DNA of 27,282 bases. Source: DATHVR01 sp035461175. Lineage in GTDB: Bacteria; Actinomycetota; Acidimicrobiia; Spongiisociales; ZC4RG35. Below the pieces are notes generated by a model, which worked only from the letters and a program-made list of their open reading frames with translations, made no database searches and had not been told where the DNA came from. The position numbers and the translations under genes are program-made. The stretch is from contig DATHVR010000103.1 of assembly GCA_035461175.1 (NCBI GenBank), positions 1 to 27,282 on the forward strand, in the 5' to 3' direction. This document shows, piece after piece, positions 1 through 5,728 of this stretch; positions within the stretch are counted from its first letter, which is position 1, and each line of letters opens with the position of its first letter.

Positions 1-656
1 GGCCATCCAGTGGCGCCACCCGACTCGAAGCCGAAGCACCACGGGGTGAGGCCGTCATCGACCATTTGCTGGGAGAGAGCGACCATGTCCTCGTAGGTTT
101 CGGGGGTCTCATAACCACCGTCCTCGAAGGTCGGGATGTGATAAAAGACGACCGACTTGAAGTTCGGGAACCACGGGATTCCGTAGTGCTGGCCGTCTTC
201 ACAGAGGCCAAGGTCCATCCAGAACTTCGAGTGATTCTCTTCCATTTCCGCGATGTCGAAGCCCATCTCTTCCAACGAGACGAGGGCACCTTCATCGGCG
301 AAAGCACAGATCGAAGCCGGCTGGGGGGTGAAGGCGACCTCGGGCGGATCTCCGCCGTCGACTGCGATCCTCAACTCGTCCTCGAAACCATCCGAGCCGC
401 GGTATGTGATGCTCGAACCCGTCTGCTCGTTGTAAACGTCCACAAACCCGGCGAGGGCATCACCCTCGACGCCGGTGGGCGCTCCGAAGAGTGCGAAGTC
501 GGCTCCTACCTCTTCGGCTCCTTCACCATCCACCGTCGTGGCGGTGTCGCCGTCAGCGGTGGTGGTATCCGCGCCGTCGCCATCACCGTCGCCGCAAGCG
601 GCTACGAGCATGGCGAGTACCGCGAGAAGAGCCCATAACTTGGACCATTTCCTCAT
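1..656 (-). CDS. Sugar ABC transporter substrate-binding lipoprotein (3' end cut by window)
   Basis: Extracellular solute-binding protein of a carbohydrate importer, delivering sugar to a membrane permease pair that must lie beyond the left edge. About 218 residues are visible and the frame runs off base 1 without a stop. The N terminus is a lipoprotein signal: Lys/Arg start, hydrophobic stretch at residues 7-20, and lipobox VAAC with the lipidated Cys at 21. An acidic, Thr/Gly-rich linker follows (22-50). The later sequence, with motifs such as YGIPWFPNFKSVVFY and LTPWCFGFESGGATGW, resembles alpha-glucoside-type (AglE-like) binding proteins of SBP family 1. The ATG at 656 is chosen because a strong AGGAGGA lies just upstream. 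A LacI operator sits in its promoter and a GH13 glucosidase is nearby, which supports an alpha-glucoside ligand. The exact sugar is inference. Confidence 0.9.
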   Translation of the reverse strand, partial: MRKWSKLWALLAVLAMLVAACGDGDGDGADTTTADGDTATTVDGEGAEEVGADFALFGAPTGVEGDALAGFVDVYNEQTGSSITYRGSDGFEDELRIAVDGGDPPEVAFTPQPASICAFADEGALVSLEEMGFDIAEMEENHSKFWMDLGLCEDGQHYGIPWFPNFKSVVFYHIPTFEDGGYETPETYEDMVALSQQMVDDGLTPWCFGFESGGATGW

Positions 657-660
657 CGAT

Positions 661-667
661 TCCTCCT
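661..667 (-). promoter_or_regulatory. Strong ribosome binding site of the binding-protein gene
   Basis: Read on the minus strand this is AGGAGGA, nearly a full anti-16S match, 4 nt before the ATG at 656. It is the strongest Shine-Dalgarno I see in the window, as expected for an abundant periplasmic-type binding protein. Confidence 0.8.
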
Positions 668-729
668 GTTGGATAATCGGTTTTCATGCCGATGTCTGAG
701 CAGTTCACGGCCTCAGCCGAAGCTGCGGC

Positions 730-743
730 TGTAAACGCTTTCA
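730..743. promoter_or_regulatory. LacI-family operator O1
   Basis: Minus-strand TGAAAGCGTTTACA, an imperfect palindrome with the central CG typical of LacI/GalR operators. It starts 1 nt after the -10 hexamer of the binding-protein promoter, so a bound repressor would cover the transcription start. It matches the site at 1791-1804 at 13 of 14 positions. Confidence 0.8.
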
Positions 744-744
744 G

Positions 745-774
745 ACAATATGAGTTACAGCAAACTTACGTCAA
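745..774 (-). promoter_or_regulatory. Promoter of the sugar-binding-protein gene
   Basis: On the minus strand TTGACG (774-769) and TATTGT (750-745) are separated by 18 nt, a good housekeeping-sigma match. The -35 box overlaps the stop codon of the upstream lacI-type gene (773-771), so the gene has its own regulated promoter rather than depending on read-through. Confidence 0.65.
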
Positions 775-1778
775 GTAACAGGGCCGGAAGTCCCTCGACA
801 CCGGAAACGGGTCGGCATCTCGACTTTGACAACCGGCGCCGACCGATCCCCGACCCGAGCCAGCACCATCACCGCCGCTTGAGCCGCCTGCTCCGACACC
901 GGTTGCCGCACGGTCGTGAGCCCGACCGCCGCCGCCACCGGTTGGTCGTCGAAACCCACGACCGACACATCCTCCGGGACCTTCAATCCCGCTTCGCCGA
1001 CGGCCTGGATCGCTCCGATCGCCATTTCGTCCGAAGCGCAGAACACGGCGGTGGGACGGCGGGCGAGCAGAGCACTCATCGCCTCGTGACCGCCCTCGAC
1101 CGTGAAACCGCCCGCCGCCTGGAGGTCGGGATCGGGCTCGAGGCCCCGTCGCGCCAGTGCCATCGTCATTCCTTTGCGCCGCTGCTCGGCCGACTCGATC
1201 TCGAGCAACTCCCCCACGGCTCCCCCGATGAAGCCGATGCGCTCGTGACCCAGATCGAGCAGATGATCGACGGCGCCGGCGGCGGCGGCGGCATTGTCGA
1301 TGCCGACCGCGTCGAACCGGCCGGTGTCCACCCCGATCGTTGCCACCGGCAGACCACCCTCGTCCAGGTCGCTCCAGATGGATTCCGGCATGAAGATGTC
1401 TACGACCAGCATCCCGTCGACCCGTTTGCGCAGCGAGGGAAGGGTCTCGACGAAATGGTCGCGTCCCGACTGGTCTGCCACCACCACCAGGTGCATGTCG
1501 ATCTGATCGTCGGCGAGGATCGACTCGATCCCGGCCAGGATCCGGGAGTAGAACCAGGTGTCGAGGATGGGCAGCGCCACCCCGATCGTGCCGCTGCGAC
1601 CCGCCGCCAGACGGGAAGCGTGGGGATTGGGCTCGTACCCGAGTTGTTCGGCCACCTGCCGGACTCGTAGGCGCGTGCCTGCCGAGACGTGGGGGAGGTC
1701 GCGCAGCGCCCGGCTGACTGTCGCCACCGAGACCCCGGCCCCCTCGGCTACGTCCACGATGGTGATCTGCTTGGCCAC
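771..1778 (-). CDS. LacI/GalR-family transcriptional repressor
   Basis: Sugar-responsive DNA-binding repressor of about 335 aa, the usual family length. Residues 1-60 hold the LacI helix-turn-helix and hinge: ITIVDVAEGAGVSVATVSRA, then VRQVAEQLGYEPNPHASRLA. The rest is the periplasmic-binding-protein-like effector domain, with segments such as DDQPVAAAVGLTTVRQPV near the C terminus. I prefer the GTG at 1778, which gives MAKQITI. A TTG at 1784 is in frame and would add two residues. No Shine-Dalgarno precedes either start, but a TACAGT box lies 10 nt before the GTG, suggesting a leaderless mRNA. The operators on each side imply autoregulation and control of the flanking binding-protein and glucosidase genes. 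The effector sugar cannot be read from the sequence. Confidence 0.93.
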   Translation of the reverse strand: MAKQITIVDVAEGAGVSVATVSRALRDLPHVSAGTRLRVRQVAEQLGYEPNPHASRLAAGRSGTIGVALPILDTWFYSRILAGIESILADDQIDMHLVVVADQSGRDHFVETLPSLRKRVDGMLVVDIFMPESIWSDLDEGGLPVATIGVDTGRFDAVGIDNAAAAAGAVDHLLDLGHERIGFIGGAVGELLEIESAEQRRKGMTMALARRGLEPDPDLQAAGGFTVEGGHEAMSALLARRPTAVFCASDEMAIGAIQAVGEAGLKVPEDVSVVGFDDQPVAAAVGLTTVRQPVSEQAAQAAVMVLARVGDRSAPVVKVEMPTRFRCRGTSGPVT

Positions 1779-1788
1779 GGCCAATCCG

Positions 1789-1794
1789 ACTGTA
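1789..1794 (-). promoter_or_regulatory. Putative -10 box of the repressor gene
   Basis: Minus-strand TACAGT fits actinobacterial TANNNT and ends 10 nt before the GTG start. It overlaps operator O2, so repressor binding would occlude it. I see no convincing -35. Confidence 0.45.
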
Positions 1795-1804
1795 AGCGTT
1801 TACA
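1791..1804. promoter_or_regulatory. LacI-family operator O2
   Basis: TGTAAGCGTTTACA is a near-perfect palindrome centred on CG. It lies between the divergent repressor and GH13 starts, 63 nt before the glucosidase ATG and about 12 nt before the repressor start. From here the repressor could control both genes. Confidence 0.82.
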
Positions 1805-1854
1805 GGACCTTGCGGCAAACGGTCCGGGCGAACTCGCAGAGGAGCGGGGGTCGA

Positions 1855-1860
1855 TAGGCT
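1855..1860 (+). promoter_or_regulatory. Putative -10 box for leaderless glucosidase mRNA
   Basis: TAGGCT ends 7 nt before the ATG at 1868, and no Shine-Dalgarno lies at usable distance. The arrangement fits a leaderless transcript starting at or next to the ATG. The -35 region is not recognisable. Confidence 0.45.
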
Positions 1861-1867
1861 GCCGTCG

Positions 1868-3436
1868 ATGAAGTGGTGGACCGACGCGGTGGGATACGAG
1901 GTCTACATCCGCTCCTTCGCCGACTCGAACGGAGATGGGATCGGCGATTTCGCCGGCCTCACCTCCCGCCTCGATCACCTGGCGTGGCTGGGCATCGACG
2001 TGGTTTGGGTCACCCCTTTCTACCCCTCTCCCCAGGCGGACTTCGGCTACGACGTCTCCGACTACACCGGTGTCGACCCGGCCTACGGCAACCTGGGAGA
2101 CTTCGACCGATTCGTGGGCCGGGCCCACGAGCTGGGCTTGCGGGTGATGATCGACATCGTGCCCAACCACACCTCCAGCGACCACCCCTGGTTCCGGCAG
2201 GCGCTGGCCGACCCGTCCTCGCCCCAACGCCAGTACTACATCTTCCGTCCGCCCGCTCCCGACGGCGGGCCTCCCAACAACTGGCTCTCCCACTTCGGAG
2301 GCCCGGCCTGGACGCGCGACGAGGCCAGTGGCGAGTACTACTGCCACCTGTTCCTACCCGACCAGCCCGACCTCGACTGGGCCAACCCCGCCGTGCGCAC
2401 CGAGTTCGACGCCATCCTCGGCTTCTGGCTGGAGCGCGGCGCCGACGGGTTCCGCATCGACGTCGCTCATGCCCTGAGCAAGCACCCCGACCTGCCCGAC
2501 AATCCCCAGAACCGGCCGCTGCCCCCCGACCCCACCCCCGGCCAGGCTTTCGCCGCCTTCGACCATGCCCATGACCTGGGCCAGGAGGCGTCGAACGACA
2601 TCTATCGGCGCTGGAAGTCCCTGCCGGGCGCCGAATCGGCGGTCCTGGTGGGAGAGGTGTACATCCAGGATGTGGAGAAGAGCGCCTCCTATATGGGAGT
2701 CGGCGGCCTCGACCTGTGCCTCTTCTTCGGGCTCAACCGCCGTCCCTGGGACGCCACCGCCTTCGTGGATGAGATCCGGGAGTGGTCCGAGGCGTCCCCG
2801 GACGGGTTTGCCTGGACCATCGCCAGTCACGACGAGAACCGCCCCCCGACCCGCTTCGGCGGCGGGGATCTCGGCCGGGCCCGCGCCCTCGCCATCTGGA
2901 CCCTGCTCGGCTCCCTTCCCGGCCTTCCCTTCCTGTACCAGGGAGAGGAACTGGCCCTGGAGGACGCCCACGTCTCACCCGAACACGTCCAGGACCCGGT
3001 CGGCCACGAGGCCTACGCCGAGGGACGCGACCCGTGCCGGACCCCGATGCCATGGGACGCCACCGCCCACGGGGGCTTCACCACCGGGGAGCCGTGGCTG
3101 ACCTCCGCCCCCCGCCGGCCGGAGGAGACGGTCGAGGCGCAGCGGCGCGATCCGGGGTCGCACCTCCACCTGTTCCAGGATCTGATCGCCACCCGCAAGC
3201 GGCTGGCGGATCGGCGACGGGGAGTGGTCGAGTGGCTGCCGGCTCCGCCGGGCGTAGCCCTCCTTCTGACCGGATCTGTTCTCACGATGGCGAATCTGGA
3301 CGATCGGCCGGTCACGGTCCAGTTGCCCGCCGGCGACTGGCAGCCCGAATTCGACACCCGGCGCGGCGATTTGCCCGACGTCCGGTCCAACGTGCAGTTG
3401 CCGCCCGCCTCGGCTCGCGTTTATACGGCGGTCTGA
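1868..3436 (+). CDS. GH13 alpha-glucosidase (oligo-1,6-glucosidase type)
   Basis: Retaining alpha-glucosidase of 522 aa, a typical family length. It would cleave alpha-linked glucose from short malto- or isomalto-oligosaccharides, trehalose or sucrose-like substrates. The (beta/alpha)8 barrel begins at residue 1 (WWTDAVGYEVYIRSFADSNG). Visible conserved regions are DIVPNHTS (96-103), GFRIDVAHA (194-202) with nucleophile Asp198, LVGEVYI with acid/base Glu263, and SHDENRP with stabiliser Asp322, followed by FLYQGEELAL. A C-terminal beta domain spans about 435-522. No signal peptide is present, so it is cytoplasmic and acts on sugar brought in by the neighbouring ABC importer. Operator O2 upstream makes it a likely target of the adjacent repressor. 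Exact linkage specificity is not decidable here. It converges on the SLH gene with only 3 nt between stops. Confidence 0.95.
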   Translation: MKWWTDAVGYEVYIRSFADSNGDGIGDFAGLTSRLDHLAWLGIDVVWVTPFYPSPQADFGYDVSDYTGVDPAYGNLGDFDRFVGRAHELGLRVMIDIVPNHTSSDHPWFRQALADPSSPQRQYYIFRPPAPDGGPPNNWLSHFGGPAWTRDEASGEYYCHLFLPDQPDLDWANPAVRTEFDAILGFWLERGADGFRIDVAHALSKHPDLPDNPQNRPLPPDPTPGQAFAAFDHAHDLGQEASNDIYRRWKSLPGAESAVLVGEVYIQDVEKSASYMGVGGLDLCLFFGLNRRPWDATAFVDEIREWSEASPDGFAWTIASHDENRPPTRFGGGDLGRARALAIWTLLGSLPGLPFLYQGEELALEDAHVSPEHVQDPVGHEAYAEGRDPCRTPMPWDATAHGGFTTGEPWLTSAPRRPEETVEAQRRDPGSHLHLFQDLIATRKRLADRRRGVVEWLPAPPGVALLLTGSVLTMANLDDRPVTVQLPAGDWQPEFDTRRGDLPDVRSNVQLPPASARVYTAV

Positions 3437-3439
3437 TCT

Positions 3440-4744
3440 TCAGGGAGCAGCGGTCCCCGAGTCGGGTTCCACCATCAGGTCCGACGTGTCCACTGCCTCG
3501 AAGTCGGAGCCCCGGATCGCCTTCAGTTGGCGCAGGACGTCGTTGTCCCAGCGGGGATCGGGAGCGCCGGACAGGTACCAGGACGACCCGTTGTCGGCCA
3601 GGACGATCCCGTAGGACTTCATCGCCTCGGCGATCACCCGGGCATCAGGTGCAAACCCCGTGGTGTCGAAGTCCGAGCGGAGCCGAAACCGCTGGCCCAT
3701 GGGGGGAAGCTCGGTGATGCTGCCGGAACCGGCATGGTGGCGGGCGGGCCAGACGTGAGCGTCGGCGGTGCGGGGGGCCGTGAAGCGGAGGGCGTGGCTG
3801 ATCCGCCCGGAAGCGACCTCGTCGTAGGTGACCAGGCCGGGGAAGATCGGGAGACCGGCGGCATCGGCCGAGGTCCACCCGTCGGGACGCAAGGCCGAGG
3901 AGTCGAGTTCGAAGACCGCCCCCGAGGCCGCCTCCCACGACCCGTCCGGACGGGGATAGGCCGAGAACAACTCATAGAGCCGACAGCGATGGCGGTCGAC
4001 CACGATGACGTGCCGGTCACCGGAGGCCTCGGCCCCGCCCTCGATCGGAGCGTCGGCCGGTACCGGATAGGGACCGGGGTCGGATTCGTCGCCGTGGGCG
4101 GTGAAGTGGATCGGGACCGGCGGAGTGGCGGCGTCGATCTCGACATAGGGGATCCCGATCGGGCTGTCGGAGCCCGGCGGCCACACCCCCGACCCGAAGT
4201 CGGGATGGACTGTGGCCGAGGCGCCGATCGCCTCGAGGTAGGCCTCTGAACGGGCGTCCACCGGCAATCCGCTCACCGGCGTGTTCCATATGTCGTCGGC
4301 GGGGAGCGTCCGGCACCGGGGCGGCGGCACGGCGGCGTCGAGTCCCAAAGCGCGGGCGAGGAAGGTGGCCATCTCCGCCCGGGTCACCGGCGAGTCCGGA
4401 CAGAACCGATCATTCACCGGCGGATTGCACCCCCGCGTGATCCCGGCCGCCGCCAGGGCCCCGATGTCCCGCTCGAAAGGCGACCCGCCCAGATCGACGA
4501 AGCCGGCCGGAGCCGAGGTCAGACCCAGCGCCCGAACCAGAAACGCCGCCATCTGCCCCCGGGTCACCGAATCGGAAGGACAGAACCGGTCATTCACCGG
4601 CGGATTGCACCCCCGGGTGATGTCCTCCGCCGCGATCGCCTCGATCGATCCCTCGTGGACCGAGCCGTCGTCGTCCACGAAGGTCCCACCCGGGGGGAGG
4701 GCGGCGATGAGGAGGGAGGCCAGAGAGACGGCGAGAATGCGCAT
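3440..4744 (-). CDS. Secreted protein with two SLH repeats and a conserved domain of unknown function
   Basis: Predicted surface protein of 434 aa. Residues 1-17 form a short signal peptide. Two SLH repeats follow (about 25-75 and 83-135), each with the pattern ITRGCNPPVNDRFCP then VTRGQMAAFLVRALGL or a close variant, so each carries two cysteines probably joined by a disulfide. The C-terminal ~290 residues start at DDIWNTPVSGLPVDAR and continue through motifs such as HVIVVDRHRCRLYELF and PDGWTSADAAGLPIFPGLV. I recognise this as a conserved secreted type but cannot name its activity. SLH modules bind cell-wall polymers, so the domain is probably displayed on the cell surface. The ATG at 4744 is chosen for the signal peptide and GAGAGG upstream. 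A longer in-frame extension would overlap the DoxX-like gene and is rejected. It lies 31 nt after that gene and probably shares its transcript. Confidence 0.85.
   Translation of the reverse strand: MRILAVSLASLLIAALPPGGTFVDDDGSVHEGSIEAIAAEDITRGCNPPVNDRFCPSDSVTRGQMAAFLVRALGLTSAPAGFVDLGGSPFERDIGALAAAGITRGCNPPVNDRFCPDSPVTRAEMATFLARALGLDAAVPPPRCRTLPADDIWNTPVSGLPVDARSEAYLEAIGASATVHPDFGSGVWPPGSDSPIGIPYVEIDAATPPVPIHFTAHGDESDPGPYPVPADAPIEGGAEASGDRHVIVVDRHRCRLYELFSAYPRPDGSWEAASGAVFELDSSALRPDGWTSADAAGLPIFPGLVTYDEVASGRISHALRFTAPRTADAHVWPARHHAGSGSITELPPMGQRFRLRSDFDTTGFAPDARVIAEAMKSYGIVLADNGSSWYLSGAPDPRWDNDVLRQLKAIRGSDFEAVDTSDLMVEPDSGTAAP
4381..4622 (-). repeat. Near-identical DNA repeats encoding the two SLH modules
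   Basis: Bases 4401-4442 and 4581-4622 differ at only two positions over 42 bp and are exactly 180 bp (60 codons) apart. They encode the DRFCP / GCNPPVN parts of the two SLH repeats. The nucleotide identity suggests a recent duplication or ongoing gene conversion within the gene. Confidence 0.85.
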
Positions 4745-4775
4745 CGCCCTCTCTCGGCCCCGTCGGGGGCTTCGT

Positions 4776-5270
4776 TTAGTCGGAGGAGGGCCGGCGCCAG
4801 CCAATCGCCAGCTGTATGGCGGCCACCACCAGGCCGCCCCCCACCACCGCCAGACCCGTCCATCCGTCCAGGGAGCCGGCCCATCCCAGCAGGTGGTCGA
4901 GCGAATATTCGCCTGGTCCCAGCACGGCGATGCCGGCGGCGAGGACCGCCAGGGTGGCGACGTACTCCCAGCCCTCGTCCGGACGGCGGAATACGAAGAA
5001 GCCGGCAAAGCGATGGATAGCCCAAAAGGCGTTGGCGGCCACGATCACCACACCTGCTGCCGCCGCCGGGGTCAGCAAGCCCACTATCAGGCCTGCGCCG
5101 GCGGCGAGTTCGCCCAGCCCCGAGGCGATAGCCACCGGCCGGGGCGGCCGGAATCCTTTGGCGGCGAACCACCTGGTGGTCCCGTCCAGGGAGCGGGTGT
5201 GGTTGACGCCGTGGGCGACCATCACCGCTCCCAGCCAGAGCCGAAACCCCAACAGCACGACGTCCATCAT
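4776..5270 (-). CDS. DoxX-family integral membrane protein
   Basis: A 164-aa protein with four predicted membrane helices, roughly residues 5-22, 45-65, 70-90 and 105-125, plus a hydrophobic stretch near the C terminus. The N-terminal pattern (RLWLGAVMVAHGVNH, then FAAKGFRPPRPVAIASGLGELAAG) is that of the DoxX/DoxD-like family. Family members are linked to redox or thiol stress systems, but the biochemical role here is unknown. The ATG at 5270 overlaps the TGA of the 80-aa gene as ATGA, a translational-coupling arrangement. The second codon is also ATG. It is followed after 31 nt by the SLH protein gene. Confidence 0.82.
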   Translation of the reverse strand: MMDVVLLGFRLWLGAVMVAHGVNHTRSLDGTTRWFAAKGFRPPRPVAIASGLGELAAGAGLIVGLLTPAAAAGVVIVAANAFWAIHRFAGFFVFRRPDEGWEYVATLAVLAAGIAVLGPGEYSLDHLLGWAGSLDGWTGLAVVGGGLVVAAIQLAIGWRRPSSD

Positions 5271-5509
5271 GAGCTGAGTTCGACGATGATCTCGTCGGCG
5301 GCGGCGTCGGCCCAGGGGTCGCCGTCGACCGCCTCCAGGATCTGCGCCAGCGCCGTGGGAGTAATGAAGTCGCCCAGTCGCCCCAGCACGTAAGCCGCAT
5401 AGAATCCCGCCCACAGCTCGTCCCGTTCGCCCCCGAGCGCCATCTCCTCATACTCATGGTGAGCGGCAGCCGCCGCCTCCAGCGCTGAAACAAGCTCCGC
5501 CCGATCCAT
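5267..5509 (-). CDS. Small conserved helical protein of unknown function
   Basis: An 80-aa acidic, largely alpha-helical protein without signal peptide, membrane helix or cysteine. Features are an Ala-rich N-terminal helix, the segment WAGFYAAYVLGRLGDFITPT, and a C terminus rich in Asp/Glu. I do not recognise a named family. Its reality is supported by the ATGA overlap with the DoxX-like gene and by a TAGTCT box 6 nt before its ATG, which suggests a leaderless transcript. It would head the three-gene unit with the DoxX-like and SLH genes. Confidence 0.7.
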   Translation of the reverse strand: MDRAELVSALEAAAAAHHEYEEMALGGERDELWAGFYAAYVLGRLGDFITPTALAQILEAVDGDPWADAAADEIIVELSS

Positions 5510-5515
5510 GGATTG

Positions 5516-5521
5516 AGACTA
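5516..5521 (-). promoter_or_regulatory. Putative -10 box for leaderless transcript of the 80-aa gene
   Basis: Minus-strand TAGTCT, 6 nt before the ATG at 5509, with no Shine-Dalgarno between. No clear -35 is seen because the upstream DNA is a GC hairpin. Confidence 0.4.
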
Positions 5522-5527
5522 GGGCTT

Positions 5528-5716
5528 CCCCGCCGCCCGCGCTGCGGGCGCGGGGTGGCTTTGTCCCCCACGAAGTGGAAGAAGGTCCCTGCCGCCGGAG
5601 CTTGCGAGGCGGGAGGTAGGGGGCAAGTGTGCGAGACGGGTTCACCCGGCCCTGCGGGCCGCCCCTACCCCGCTACGCGGGGACCCCTTCCCCCCTCGCT
5701 TCGCTCCCGGGGGGAA
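5528..5716. repeat. Array of four GC-rich hairpins between lon and the 80-aa gene
   Basis: The 219-bp gap holds no gene but four consecutive inverted repeats. They are 5528-5555 (12-bp stem, one bulged C, GCT loop), 5648-5660 (GGCCC-TGC-GGGCC), 5668-5682 (CCCCGC-TAC-GCGGGG) and 5688-5716 (TTCCCCCC / GGGGGGAA, 13-nt loop). The last lies just downstream of the lon stop and may end its transcript, although no T-tract follows. Confidence 0.7.
5559..5627 (+). repeat. Dispersed intergenic element, copy 1
   Basis: It begins CTTTGTCCCCC (5559-5569) and ends GGGAGGTAGGGGGCAAG (5611-5627). The same two ends bound a 45-bp segment at 22620-22664 on the other strand, with different DNA in the middle. Shared ends with a variable centre suggest a dispersed non-coding repeat family. 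Confidence 0.6.
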
Positions 5717-5728
5717 AGGACCTCCGAC

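Noticed and set aside
750..1670. Plus-strand open frame opposite the LacI-type gene
   Set aside because: Arg/His/Asp-rich antisense frame. The LacI helix-turn-helix and effector domain on the minus strand are clear.
4745..5008. N-terminal extension of the SLH protein
   Set aside because: The extra 88 codons overlap the DoxX-like gene, are Trp/Pro/Arg-rich noise and would bury the signal peptide.
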